A stretch of 64,000 nucleotides of DNA from Corella eumyota (taxonomy: Eukaryota; Chordata; Ascidiacea; Phlebobranchia; Corellidae): positions 1,426,001 to 1,490,000 of the forward strand of contig OY720097.1 of NCBI GenBank assembly GCA_963082875.1, written 5' to 3'. A model generated the notes under the pieces. That model saw only the letters and a list, made by a program, of their open reading frames with translations, was not told the origin of the DNA and did no database searches. This document shows, piece by piece, positions 1 through 24,900 of this stretch (within the stretch, counting starts at the first letter, position 1; the number at the start of each line of letters is the position of its first letter). A program made the position numbers and the translations under genes.

Positions 1-3000
1 TCGAGTACAAGTATAGCTGGGACCACACCACCTTCTATTAAACTACAAAACAACCAACAAAACAACAGGAAACAGTGGGAAACCAAGAAGTTTGTGACAA
101 CTTACCATGCTGGGGTCACCAGAAAGGATCAGTTTCAGAAAATTAAAGACTTTGAAAGAACAATATTAAGAAGGTAAGTTGGAATTTATCTTGGTATTTG
201 GCCAAATAAGCTTTAAAATCATTGAGTTAATATATTTTTCTACACTTTAACTTCTAGGGCTGACACATTGGAGAAACATGTTGGAGATGGTAACAAAGCA
301 GTTGAACATTTGGAACATAAACTTGTTACAAGGTTATTTGAACTTCAACTCAAAAATTTACCCCCTGGACCTAGCTTTGAAAGACTTCAAGTAATTATCC
401 TGATTTTTTACATATAGAAAATTGTTTCGTACTTTTTGATTTTAGTCCACCTCCAGAATTGTGCTTTTGTTTTATTTATGCATTACCTTAAGGTCTTTAG
501 TTGACATCTCACAGCTTTTATATAAAATTACATATATTAATTTGGTTGACATGACAGTTTGGGATAGATTAAAATTGCCCGGTAATTGTGCCGATGATTA
601 AGTATTGACTCAGTAGAAGTTTATATCGTTTATAGCAACCTACTCAAAAGCGCTACAGCATGAGAGCAGTGGGGATTGAACCCACGATCTTATGTAGTGT
701 AGCAAGTGTTCTTACCACTACACCTGCTGGCAAATTATATGTAATACAGCTAACAAAATCAACTACTGTTTACTTGAGCAAGTGTGAAAATATAAAAGTA
801 AAAATTTGATGGATTAAAATAAACAATTACAATGTTTTAGCTTTACTCTGAGATATGGAGTGATCTGACCATGGACTCCATGATATGTGGGGAGATATTG
901 GGAGAAATTAAACAAGAATATGACAACCACTTGACTCACTTATTAGACTCAATGAAGTTCTCAAATCGATCGGAATTAGAGCATTGTTTGAACATTGTTG
1001 AGAGTTTTTCTATGGAGGAGAATACAGTGAAGTCAGATAGGTTAAGAGTAGAAGTGGAAGAGATTGAAAAACTTGGAAAAAATGCTTTAAAAAAGTAAGT
1101 AAAAAAGCTGTTGATGTTTAGCACCAATTAACTGTATCATAGGGTATCCACCTATATGATTAAATATCATATTACTGAATGAACATTTTACCAATTCTAA
1201 GTAGGATTTTGTTCAGAAATTAAAGGGAATTCCAAAAGCAGGGCTACGAGAGTTAATAAAAATGTGTACTTGTTGGTAAAATAGCACTTTTGGGTATGAC
1301 AGTAAATCTCAATATGGTGGCTTAAAACTTCAATATAAAAGGCAATATTAGATATTAAAACCCAAATGTCATCCAAAATTAATAATTTTTACATTATTCT
1401 TACACACATAGTTACATTTTGGTTAAAATATTAAAATGTTTTGCTTATATTAATAGGAATGGTGAATTAAACAACTTGATTGATGAGGAAATCCACAAAA
1501 TTGAAGAAGAGGAAAGATTAAGGAAAGAAGAGGAAGAAGAAAATTTAAGAAGGTAGATATTAAAACCTTAATGAACACTTTTGTTATTTTTTAACTGTCA
1601 ATAAAGTACAATAAAGGGTATGTTTGTTTTTATTTACTTCAAAACTTGTTTATATTTAGAAGGTTTTGTTTACTCAGAACAGTTGCTTTTACTATGGAAC
1701 AACCTGGGCTTTACCACTACTCTCATACTGTAGCGCACTCAGATAAGGCACTATTTACAGTTTGACCTCCTGCTGAGCCAGCACTTAGTAGCTTAATTAT
1801 CAGACAATTATATTTTATAATATCCCAAACTGTTAAAGGCAACTCGAAACTGGTTGCGGTAACTAATGTTAAGGTCATAAAGTTAACTTTTGTAGAAGTA
1901 TAATTAAATATAATAACAACTAAATATTTTTTTCTAGAAAAATACCAATAAGAAGAGTAGAGACTAAACTCGCACTCAGAACCCCAGACAGTGACAACAA
2001 CTTAAAATCAGACAGACATACAACCGAGCAAAGACTGAAGGTAATTGAAACAACATTGTTTATAAGTTAACAATTTTACAAGGTGGTGCCTTGTGCATTG
2101 CCACATAAGGTTTTTGGATTAATTCTTTCTTCTTTACTAGTTAAACAGTTATGTTTTTATTCTTTTAGGCTTTAAAATGTGATGTATTAGAAAGACTGGA
2201 AGCAATGACAGAATATAAAAACAACCTAAGGTAAATGCCTTTTATTATATACAATAAATATACATATATATTTTGTTTTGCTTTTTTTATCCTTGTTGTA
2301 AAAAGGTTGACTTCACAGCCTAAACTTAAAGTAACATTGTTATCCCAATCCCTCATAAGTTGGCTTTGACACATTGATGATGATGATAAATATTTTGCAA
2401 GTTGGTTTTTGCTAGACAGGGGTTCATTCTTTTTATTGCCTTATGCGAAAGCGGTACAGAATAAAAGCTGTGGGTATTGAATCCAGAACTTTATACCAAG
2501 TGTTCTAACAACTGCATTACTTAGCTAGTAATATTTACCAAACTAGTATACCAAAAGTTTGGAGCATGACAATAAAAAATACTTTGTACATTTTACGTTT
2601 ACTAGGAACCTTGAATTAAAACTTTTTGTTTTTATGTTTTTTTAGAAACAATTTCGTTCCAAAATCAGATTTACGAAACCTACAACATGCAGTTAAAGAC
2701 ACAGAAGTAGAAATGCAAAAAATATTGCAACAAAATGAATACCTTGAACAAATAAAAGAAGTAATTTATGCCAGTGTTTATAATTACTACTTGATTTAAA
2801 ATAAAACATTTACATAACTTTGCAAAAGGCATTGTAAACACTTTTAACTTCTGCTGCACAAAAACAAACTGCAGTTTAATTATCAAGAATTGTATTCAAT
2901 AATATTCCAAACTAGCTAAGTTATTAAATCTATAAAAAGTATCTAATAGAAATAAAGCTTTTTTTTAAATAATGTAACTTTATTTTAGGATCTTTACCAG

Positions 3001-3166
3001 CAGTTGTTGCTCTCTTGTACAAAACATAAACTGGATGACGATAAAAAAGGGTAAGTACTATTAGTTCAACATTCATTGTGTTTAAACGTTGTACAACAAA
3101 AATCAATATTTATTATTTTTTAGACTTATAATGAGCAAATTGGAAGAAGTTGATAACAAATCTTAA
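1..3166 (+). CDS. C6orf118/TSNAXIP1-N-like coiled-coil protein (3' part)
   Basis: The gene is cut by the window start. Nine exons share one frame with GT-AG borders: 1-173, 258-390, 841-1094, 1457-1552, 1938-2040, 2169-2230, 2646-2760, 2989-3050 and 3124-3166 (stop TAA). The product is rich in Glu, Lys, Asn and Leu and looks almost wholly helical. Segment PPGPSFERLQLYSEIW followed by GEILGEIKQEYDNHL resembles the N-terminal domain shared by TSNAXIP1 and C6orf118, in which a short helix precedes an IKxEYD motif. An acidic stretch in exon 4 (IEEEERLRKEEEEENLRR) is a probable coiled coil. These families are known mainly from ciliated and testis tissue; no enzyme motif is visible. The family call rests on one remembered motif, so it is moderate; a coiled-coil protein is certain. 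The next gene is convergent (tail to tail), 1.8 kb away. Confidence 0.65.
545..731 (-). mobile_element. tRNA-derived SINE, tail missing
   Basis: This is a minus-strand copy in an intron of the coiled-coil gene. It keeps the tRNA-like head (GGGATTGAACCCAC, reverse of the B-box) and middle, but lacks the conserved tail that ends in GATATATAC. Confidence 0.8.
1662..1880 (+). mobile_element. Degenerate SINE copy
   Basis: The middle (CTGCTGAGCCAGCACTTAG, TAATATCCCAAACTG, GGCAACTCGAAACTGG) matches the window's SINE. The head is scrambled and the tail is worn, suggesting an old copy. Confidence 0.7.
2287..2530 (-). mobile_element. Degenerate SINE copy, middle lost
   Basis: The tail part (2287-2353) and the head part (2440-2530) match the family on the minus strand, with unrelated sequence where the middle should be. 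Confidence 0.55.
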
Positions 3167-3227
3167 TATATATTGAAAATATTATCTTGCATATTGCCTT
3201 GTTTTTACCTTTTATCTTTAAATATGA

Positions 3228-3233
3228 AATAAA
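3228..3233 (+). terminator. AATAAA polyadenylation signal of the coiled-coil gene
   Basis: AATAAA lies 62 bp after the TAA stop of the coiled-coil gene, the expected distance for a short 3' UTR. No other canonical signal lies between the stop and this site. Confidence 0.5.
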
Positions 3234-3386
3234 TCTTACACAGACAACTTTTTGTGCCGAGTAAAATAATCAAATGGAAAAGAAGTTTTATTTTTAAGTG
3301 TCTTACCTTTAATAGATGTTAGTAAGCTAAATCATATGTAATAGAGCTCAGTAGATGATTTAATATCGATGTATGTTTAATTTATA

Positions 3387-3515
3387 GCCTTGCAAAATTA
3401 ATAAAACTGTTGTTTGTGGTGTGTGGGTAAATTATCGCGAGCAAATATTAGTTGAGAGTTGCGACCATATTGCAATAAATAAAATGCCAACCATAGGGCC
3501 AGTGGGCCATTGACT
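3387..3515 (+). repeat. Unclassified ~120 bp interspersed repeat
   Basis: This copy reads GCAAAATTAATAAAACTGTT, GTGGGTAAATTATCGCGAGC, AAATATTAGTTGAGAGTTGC and CCATAGGGCC. It is one of about ten copies in the window; there is no poly-A tail and no clear terminal inverted repeat. Confidence 0.7.
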
Positions 3516-4547
3516 AGTATAAATAACGTGAAAATATTTAGGTGTAATAAATAAGGTTTAAATGCAATATCATTGTATTTTAAATATGGTTTGCTACAGA
3601 TTTTTTTTTGACCAGTACAAAAATAATGTTTATTTTATTAAGTAAAAAACAAAACAGACAAAAAAATGGATATAAAAATATATAAAATATTGTCTCAAGT
3701 AATATATCACAGTGTTTTACTGAGGATAAGAATTTGTCATGTAAAAGAATGCATATCAAAATGTAACACAAAATATCAGTTGTTATATAAAAAATAAAAC
3801 AAAGTTTGTTTGATAACCTTGGATTTGAGGGCTTGAAATGCTTTATATGATAAATAAATTTGTTGTTTGTAAACTAATATTACTATTGAACAAGAAATAT
3901 GGCAATTACTAAAACTGGCTTTATTCCATATAGAAACAACATGGCTTAAAATTGCAAATTATAAAAGCTTGCTATACATTTAATAAGTTGTTTTTAGTTC
4001 ATTTAAAATGACCTTAATTCTTGGTTAGCAGATAACCTGGACTTTTTTTTGTCAAAAATTTAATTACTATTGGTTTTTGAATTATGGCTTAGTAAGACTT
4101 AACAAAGATAAGGCTTTATAGCTTTATAAAATATTGTATAGGATAACAATATGGCTCAGTTTATAATATAATAAGTAGTTGCTCAAAAAATATTGGTCTA
4201 AGGCATAGTTTTTAAAACAAATTTTGCTAACTCTACATACATGGCTTCAAATCTTACAAACAATTGCCAAGTAACAGGAGCTTTAAAGAACAATTTTAAG
4301 AATACCAAAGCTTTTTATAGTAGCCATCTAGACTTCCCAGGATAACAACATATTGTTCTAGTAGTAACCATAGCTTTGTTAAAGTTTTTCATTTTCTTTG
4401 ATGATGAACTGATGGAAAGTTAGACTCACTATGATGATTGTTTGTAGGTGAAGGACTCTGAATTGCAAAACAAAAATCAAATTTGATGATAATAAATGAA
4501 AATAACATTTGGATATAATGGAGCTTAGTGAACAAGGTATATAAACC

Positions 4548-4781
4548 ACCATGAGGTCGTTCAATCCCCACTGATCTCATGCTGTAGCGCCTTGGGTAAG
4601 GGCATGAGGTCCAGCTGAGCCAGCACTTGATCAGCAGTATAATAATCGGGCATTTATAATTTATAATATCTCAAACTGCCACAGGCAACTCGAGACCGGG
4701 TCGGAGTAACTGATGTTACTCTATGTTTAAGTCGCGCATTCGACTTTCCCACATCGAGGATAAAGATATATACAAAAAAAT
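4548..4781 (+). mobile_element. tRNA-derived SINE, head truncated
   Basis: The copy starts within the tRNA-like head (ATGAGGTCGTTCAATCCCC) and is complete to the GATATATACAAAAAAA tail. It lies between the coiled-coil and CDKL genes. Confidence 0.85.
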
Positions 4782-4802
4782 GTATATATATGTATGTTCA
4801 AT

Positions 4803-4930
4803 TTATAGGCCTACAAAATAAATAAAACTGCCATTTGTGGTGCACAGGTAAATTATCACTGGCAAATATTAGTTGAGAGTTGCAACCATATTATGTCAAA
4901 TAAAATGCTGACTGTATGGCAAGCTGAATA
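4803..4930 (+). repeat. Unclassified ~120 bp interspersed repeat
   Basis: This is a good copy: AGGCCTACAAAATAAATAAA, CTGCCATTTGTGGTGCACAG, AAATATTAGTTGAGAGTTGC. It lies 20 bp after a SINE. Confidence 0.75.
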
Positions 4931-4967
4931 GCAAAAATAGATAGGGTTTCTTTAAAAATAATTAATC

Positions 4968-15917
<10,950 letters not shown>

Positions 15918-18900
15918 ATGCGAAGTCGCAGTAATTCTGGGGTTAAATTAGACAACTATGTTCATATCATCCAAAAGAGCATCTTAAAATTTCAGGTACA
16001 TAACATAATAAACTTATTTGCAAGATATTTCAATTACAACTTTTGTAAACAACTTTTTTTCGTTTTTTTAATTGTTAATTTTGTTATATAACAAACCATT
16101 TTGTTTAATATTTTATAATATGCTAAATAATTTCTTTTAAAATACAACTTTGAAGTCAATTTGTTTTATTAATAGAGCTTTTTTGTTTAAAAGTAAATAT
16201 TACAAGTTTAACTCCGGCAGCGTGGTGTAGTGGTAAGAACACTTGCTACACCACACATAAGGTCGTGGGTTCAATCCCCACAGCTTACATTCTGTAGCAC
16301 CCTTGAGTAAGGCGCTATAAACGGTATGAACTACTGCCGAGCTAGCACTTAATCAGCAGAATAATTATCGGGTAATTATAATTTATAAATTTCAAATTGC
16401 CACAAGCAACTCGAGACTGGGTCGGAGTAACTGATGTTACACTATGTTTAAGTCGCGCATTTGACTTTTCCACATCGAGGATAAAGATATATATACAAAA
16501 AAAAAATTTCCACTGCCTGACTGTTGCTATGTTGTATTCTAGTATTTTAGTCACGAGACTTAATAAAGTCAAATTTTTAAACTAATTTGTATCTACAGAA
16601 TGGTAAAATTTAAACTTTAAAAACCCCACAATATTTTTAGGACCCAGTTAGTGGTTTATTCTCAGCCAGTAAAGATATACCCCATGCTTGGGTTAGGGAT
16701 AATTTATACTCCATCCAAGCTGTCTGGGGCCTGGCTCTCGCTTATCGAAAACATGCTGACCTGGATGAGGATAAAGCTAAAACCCATGAACTTGAGCAGG
16801 TAAATGAGAATAGATATTTGTTAATCTTTAATGCCACTATTTAAAATTAAGCATTTTTCAACTTGTTTTTAATCAAATCTTCGTTCTAAAGTTAAAAATT
16901 ATACTGGGTCAAATGGATCGAATCTTCTTAACCTTACTTTTTTCAATATTCATTTTATTCATGTCATTTATTTAATTTATGAGATTTTATATATTATATG
17001 CATAAGCCTTGTACTATTTGAAGCCATTGTTTTTTATAAAATTTAGAGTGTTGTAAAATGTATGAGATCCCTTCTGCAATGCATGGTTAGGCAAGCTGAG
17101 AAACTGGAACGATTTAAGGTAGGATTTCTTAAATTACTTAAGGTGAAATAGTATTTAACTAACATAAAACAGATAACTAAAAGCCCTTAACACATTAAAG
17201 TTAACACGTTGGAGATGCACACTAGACAGCCCACCTTATGGTTGGAATTTTGATTGTAGTATCATGGTCATAACTCTTTACTAATATTTACCCACAATAA
17301 TTTCCACAAATGGCAATTTTACTTATTTTGTAGGCCCATAAATTGGTCATACATAAACCATTATATATAGATGTTGTATTATAATTAACCAATATTTAAA
17401 CAGACCACACAATCCCCCCATGATGCCCTCCATGCAAAATATGATCGGCGAACCTGTGGAGTTGTTGTGGGTGATGGTGAATGGGGTCACCTTCAACTTG
17501 ATGCAACTGGGTTTTATATTCTCATGCTTGCCCAGATGACTGCTTCTGGTAAGTTATGTTTTGCATTATCGCTGACTTGATTATGGCGATTTTAGATATA
17601 CTGATATTTGTAATTGGATATTTGTGTATGTTTTTTTATTGCTTAAATGCCTGCTTCTGTTAAATTAGATTGTTTAAATAAATGTGTTTATGAGCTTTAT
17701 AGTTTGGCATTGAAAAAAAGATAACTAAAAATCAAGAAGTGATAAAGTAAAATTATGCTCTATGAGCTGCATTTTAATTGTTGCAGTATGGTCACAACTT
17801 ATATATGCTTGTGATAATTTACCCACACCACAAAAAGCATTATTTGAAGGCTTTTAAATTGAAAATAAATGTATAGTCTATTAAGAGTCATTAAATTTAA
17901 ATAACACATTTGTCTTCAATGTTTTTTTATTTTTAGGTTACAGCATCATATACACATTAGATGAGGTTGCATTTGTACAAAACCTTGTATTCTACATTTC
18001 ATCAGCTTATAGAACACCAGATTATGGAATATGGGAAAGAGGGGATAAAACCAATCATGGAGTACCTGAACTTAATGCAAGTTCGGTGGGAATGTGTAAG
18101 GTTAGTTGGTTTATCCGCCGAAATATTAATTAATTTTGCTTTTTTTTGTACTTGCACATATATTAAGGTTTTAAACCTGATAATATTTTTTAATGGTCTT
18201 GTTTAAAATTCCCCCTTTCTTGAATATATATTCTATTAAAAATACAATCTAATTAAGGTTTTTTTTAAATATGCAATCTAATCAAGTATTCAAAAAAATA
18301 AAGGAAAATAAGTTAAAGTTAAATTATTTAGAACCATTTATATTTAGGCTGCATTAGAAGCTATTGATGAATTGAATTTATTTGGTCCAAGTGGAGGACC
18401 CGAGTCAGTTATTCATGTTACTCCTGATGAGAAAGCAATGTGTCAAGCTATATTACAATCTATGTTGCCCAGAGAGTCTAATTCCAAGGTCAGTTTGTTA
18501 TTTTTATCAAATTCTTGTATATATGTAAGCTGCAATTAAATCAACTAGTTATGGGATTGGTTGTCATTAAAACTCATTTTAAACTAAATTTTATTTACTG
18601 TAAAAATAATTCTAAATGATTCCTTTTCATAAAATGCTTTAAATGAAATAAAGATTCTTATTTTTCCTCTTATTAAACTTAAAAATTTGATAATTATTAG
18701 GAAGTAGATGCAGGCCTTCTAAGTATAATTGGATACCCGGCATTTGCAGTTAATGACCAAGAATTAGTCGATTTAACTAAAGAAGCAATTGTCAATAAAC
18801 TTCAGGTCTGTAAATTTAAATTTTTGTACTAAAGTCATAAACGTTTGAGATGTGATAATTCCTATGGGTTTTTTTAATTTATATATAGTTCAACACCTAG

Positions 18901-21900
18901 TATTTTTCACCAAATAAAACTATATACAATTTAAAAGCTTTGTTTTACCCATGATTTTAATAACTGTATATTTAACCTTAAACTTTTTACTGATATTTAA
19001 ACCAGGGACGGTATGGTTGCAGGAGGTTCTTAAGAGATGGATACAAAACTGCGTTAGAAGATTCATCAAGACTTCATTATGAGCTAGCTGAGTTGAAGGT
19101 TTGTAAAAAAATTAAATTTCTTTTGCAAATTAAATTTTTGAATTTATATAATTTAATTTGAAGAGGCCAAGTTTATGGCCTAAACATAAAATAACACAGT
19201 GTTAACACATGTTGTTTACTATACCCACATTAGTTAAAGGTATACCAAAACACTTCTAACCAATTTTTAGTTGTTGTTGTTAACTTTACTTGGAATTATA
19301 TATATTTATGGTATTTTAAAGCACGTACTCAGTAACATCTTAATTTGTACTGTTTTGTGTTTAAAGAAAAATAAAGTATTGAGTTTATTTATGAAACTTG
19401 TATTCAATTTAATATATCTATTTGTAAACATTTTTTTGTCATGATTTTAAAAGCTAAATTAGTAGGAAACATAAAATCATGACAATATGAAACATGCATA
19501 AAATTAAACCCGTTTAATAATGTTTTAATTAACATATTGTTATAAAACTTTTTATAAATGTAAATTTAAAAACCCATGAATTTAATATGGTTAAATTTTT
19601 CTCTTAATAATTTAAACCCGATAATTATTAAAATGAGTTTCATTTTTTTAACAAATACTAAATTTAAAATAAATACAACTGAACATAGTTTATTTATTTT
19701 TAGATGTTTGAACATATAGAATGTGAATGGCCCGTATTCTGGACCTACCTTATATTGGACGGAATATTTCAGGGGAACAAACAACAAGAGTTAGAATATA
19801 GAGAAGCATTAGAAGAAATATTAGTGCTTGAAGATGGTATTAGGTGTGTCCCTGAACTATATACTGTACCTGCTGAAAAGGTAAAAAAATTTATATAAAT
19901 TAAAAGAGGCCTTTGTGCTTAATTTAGCCCTTGATTAAAGTTTTTAAACCATTATTTTTAAACAAACTTGCTGCTAAAAAAAATAAATTGTGCTTGATTA
20001 TTAAAAGGGTTAAGATTCTATTGAATTGTTTTTGATAAGCAACCAAATTTCAAGCTTTTATGTGAGCATTTATCTTTGGACAATTTTAAAATGGTTTTAA
20101 ATGTGATTTTTTATTCTTAATTTAGAATTAGATCATCATAAAGCTTATATTTTTATATACAATTTTTACACTTCACTTTTTAGTTTATTTTTAGATAGAA
20201 ACTTACAAAGAAAACTATTTCTAAGTTAAAAAGTATTAAAAAAATAAAAAATCTGTTTTTTTTTTAATTTTAACTTAAAATAAAAATTTAATTTTAGGTT
20301 AGTTTGGAGAAATCAGATCCTCACAGTCAAGATCGTATTCCATTAGGGAAACTCCCCCATTTATGGGGTCATAGTTTGTACATACTGGGACGTCTGATGA
20401 GGGATGGGTACCTAGCCCCGGGTGAAATTGACCCCCTTAATAGAAGGTTTGCTACGGTAGCAAAACCTGACGTTGTTGTACAAGGTTAGTGATCGTGTGT
20501 ATTTAAAGGCCTACAAAATAGAAAAACTGCAGTTCGTAGTGCATGGGTAAATTATTAAAGGCAAATTTGAGTTGCAAGTTGAGACTATTTTACACCAAAA
20601 GATGCCGATTTAGAGGAACGGCTTTCCTTTTTTAACTATTTTGTCAATAATGGTGTTTTATTTTATACTTCTTTTATATTATGGATATTAAAATTTATTT
20701 TATGTTTTTTGTTTTAAAGTATATAAATATTAATACCATGTTTGCCAAACTTAGTAATATTGGTTAAAATTTAAATAAATACCAAATGAGTTTTCTAGTT
20801 TTGCTGTGTTGTAACTTTAAAACAATAATGTTCATATTACAGTTTCAATCATGGCTGAAGAAACAGAATACCAAGAGATTCTGGAGAAGAAATTGGGGGT
20901 CAAAGTGGAAACTTTTTCTGAACTTAGTTCGATAAGGTATATACTGAAAATATAATCACATATGCTTATTAATGCTAGTGATACTAACATACATGTGTAC
21001 AATAGTTTAGGTAAAATTTTACAACTACTTTTGTAAACTTTAAAGTATGTCTAAATCCTTAAAAAAATTGTTGTAAGGCCGTTTACCATGTAAGTGTAAA
21101 TAGGCGAAATAAACAATATAGGCATGAGAAAAATTTAAAAATAGCAATAGATATTACATTTTTTGCAAAGACCTAAAATGGTAACCAATATATAGCTTTA
21201 AAACTCTAAATTTTATTAAGAAAACAAAATTAAAATTTAAAATTTAATCTAAAAAAGGTCAAAAGCAATACAAGTTAAGAAATATTAAAAAAACAGTATG
21301 GATTAACCCCTTAAAGTTAATTTGATATTTTACATTGAATTTACAGTTTTACTTAACTACGTATCCTTAGACAGAAATTAAAGATAATTACTATATTCTT
21401 TATTTTTTACAGAGTTCAACCATCCAAATTATTATCTCGAGTTTACTCCTGCTTAGGTAGATGTCCTAAACTTGGTTTAACTGGAAGACCGTCTAGTAAC
21501 CAGATTGGAATATTGGGGACCAGTAAACTTTATGCAATCAGGGATCAAATATTTTCATTTCCCCCAGCTGTAAGTATTTGATTGATTATTTAATTTATAT
21601 TTGTTAAAATAAAAATTTGTTTTTGGGGGGGTGATTGGTTGTTAAAAAAGGTGTCATAAGAATGTTAGGTTTTGAAACAGCTTTTGTATAAACTTAGAAA
21701 AAAATAATTAATCTAGTTTTATTATTTTGGTTGTAATTTAATAAAAGTTACAGAAAAAATACTTTTTTTTATAAAATACCCATATAATAAGTCTAATTAT
21801 TTAGACTTTTACATGCAACCATAGCTTACATGATTCAATAGAAAAAATGTAATAATTTTAAACATATATTAAGTCCTTAGAATAAGGTTGAACAGGTAAA

Positions 21901-24900
21901 ATCATGGCTTTATTATAAGCGAATTAATTTAACATTTGTATTTCCTAGTTACTGGATCAACGCGACTTTTACATGTCACTTGACACTGATATGTTGATCG
22001 ACATGTTTCTTACAGAACTACATTACCTTGCTAGTAATTGGAATATGCTGGGCAGACCTATTATTACTGTGCCTATACATAGGGGCATGTTAGGTAGGTT
22101 TAATTGATGGTTTTAAAATTAAATTTGTAAATTTTTTTAAGTCAGTATTACAAAATTAAACTCAAAAACTTATGCATGTGAAATATATTTTAAATTCATT
22201 AAACTAAATAAATAATTTGGTAATCAAAAAGTTTCGTTTTTTTATATATCGAAATTGACTTCTTTATATCGAAATTGAGATTGTTTTATAGCTACTTATT
22301 ATATATCTTTATTATTATTATTTTTCAGCTGAAGATGGTAAAAGCTTTAAACCTTCACTTATTTCAACTTTAAGAAAAGTACAAAGTGGATATTTATATG
22401 GTGTCAGGTAATTAAGAAATGTTTATATCTTTAGTAGATAATATTATAAAATGTGTTTAGTAATCGCATTCTGTCATAAATATATATTCTTGTGTTTTAT
22501 TTATTATTTCGACATATGTGTTTTTGGTCGGTGTTCTATTCTTATATTTCATTAAGCATAAGTTGAACAATAAGATTTAATTTTAGAGTTGTATTAGGAA
22601 CATTGGAAAGCTTTCTTAGTACTTCATGTTTGACTAGATTAACTTTTCTGGATACACCGGGTAGGGTTACCAATATATATACTTCATCATTTGTATATAA
22701 TCTCTAGATAACTATTTTTCCCCTCTTAAGTTTATTTAAAACAGGGTTTGTATTATAAAATGTACAAAAAAATTGTGATTGTAACATAAAACTAATCTAA
22801 AAATAAAGTAACAATGTTTACGCTTTAGAAATATGTTTTGCTACCAGGTTAACTGTAATATATAAATTTTAAAGCACCTTTAGAATCACAGCTTATCTTA
22901 AATTTAAAATTACATATTTATAATACACAAGGTAATGAAGAAGCTGATGTAATGGATTTGTTGATGTCTAAACCCGCACCTCGTATTCATTTACTCAGCA
23001 TTCATTCTGAGATCAACCCAACCAAGTCTTTGCCTAGGTAAGCTGAAAGTTTTAGTTTAATCGTGTTAAAATACCATTACAAATATTAACTATATATAAA
23101 AGTTGCACATTAATTAAAAAAAAATACTTTTAACTAATCAATAATTTGGGGTCATTTTTTAAGTTTCGAGTTTAATTACCCAGAATTGTCCATTTAAAAT
23201 TCTTACAAAGTTTTCATTTTTAACCTTAATGATTCCTTACTTTTAACCCTGTAACACCTTTTTAACCCTGTTTTAGTCCGAATGAGGATAAACAACAAAT
23301 CTTATTGGAGGCAAGATTTAATAACAGGAGAGGGAGTGATAGGAAAAATTCAACTGATTTAACAGGTAAGACTTGACCAATATTAATTTTTCTAGTTGTT
23401 TTTGTTTGTGTATAGTGTAGTGGGTAAACACTTGGCTTTACTACGTAAGGTCCTATGCTTGATTTCTACTGCTTTTATGCTGTAGCTTCTTGAAGTAAGG
23501 TGCTATAAACAGTGTGAACTTCTGCTGAGCTAAAAAAACTAACATCTAATAAGTTATTTGTTAAAGACAATCAAGTTACAAATTGTTCTCTATGTTTAGG
23601 TCGTAAAGTCGGCCTCTGTATAGAATAATTTTGAGAAAAAATTGTTAATACGTTTCTTATTATTCACAAATTCTAATCATACAGGAGAGTTTAAATAACT
23701 TTTTTTGTTGTAGATGTTGCAATATTTAACAGCATAGCAGATAACATGAAAAACAAAACTGAAAAGTATGTCTAAATTAAAACAATTCATTTTTTTAATA
23801 AAAATATTGAATACTTAAAAAAAACATAATATATTTTCAAATTTTAAGTATAGTTTTTAAATTTAAAAAATTAGATTTATCTTTGTTATATATTTCGATT
23901 TCTTTAGTTAAAGAAAAAGTTAGCTCATTATTATACATTTTTTAGTTTACTAAAACAAAGTAAAGACCCAGCTTTGGATCCTGAAGAATTGGTTCAAAAA
24001 TTAAAAGAATCTCACAGCCAACTTGAACAAATTAACATTCTTCAATGCCTTTATATTATCAAGTAATTTTTGTGTTATATTTAGATGATTAATAATGAAA
24101 ATTGCAATTTTAATTGATCAACTACGAATAAATTAGACCCTTACTTAACTATAGAAATAAAAATTCTTTAGGAGGGTTTCCAAAATTTTTTTTTTTTTAG
24201 TGTTCAAATTTTACTATTTTAATTTTACCAGAGGCCCAAATTGGGACACAGAAATAAACGGCAACTCTGGAGCAATGGTTAGTGATTTAATCGAAGAATT
24301 ATATGACAGAGCTGGTCAACTTAACAACTGGATGGTCATTAGAAAGGTAAACTCACTCTATTATTTATTAGTTACGCATTTAATATAATAAAAAAATTGC
24401 CCAATAATTATACTGGTAAATAAATATAGGCTAAGCAGAAGTTCACACAATTTATAGCGCCTAACTTAAAAGCGTTACATCAGAAGACCACTGGGAATCG
24501 AACCCAGGACCACATGTTGTGAAGCCAAGTGTTCTTACCACTATACCATTTTGCTAATTAATAAAAGGTCTAGTGTTTGAAATAAATCTAAATGTATGAT
24601 ATCCTATTATATATGGTACAAAATCAGTTAAATAGAAAAAGTGTGCTTAATTTACTACAATTTCTTTTATTACAGACAACAGGATTGCTGAAGAAAAGAG
24701 TAAATGGGTTATCACAAGCTATCACCGATCTTCTAGTTCGGCAAAAACAAGTAACAGTTGGGTTACCTGAAGAACCCAAAGAAATTACTATTACTAGGTT
24801 AGTATACTAGATTTTAAAACATAAATTGATAAATATTAGACACAAGTCCAAACAACACTTTTTTTTAACTTTTTCTAAACAAGTTTAAAAATAAAATAGA

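Larger units (their letters stand above)
3167..4967. other. Convergent intergenic region with repeats
   Basis: This space separates the 3' ends of the coiled-coil gene and the CDKL gene. It holds the 3' UTR of the former, two copies of the unclassified ~120 bp repeat (about 3387-3515 and 4803-4930) and one SINE (4548-4781). The remainder is AT-rich. Short minus-strand open frames here have no protein-like composition or splice context. A further 3' exon of the CDKL gene could lie here, but I could not identify one. Confidence 0.5.
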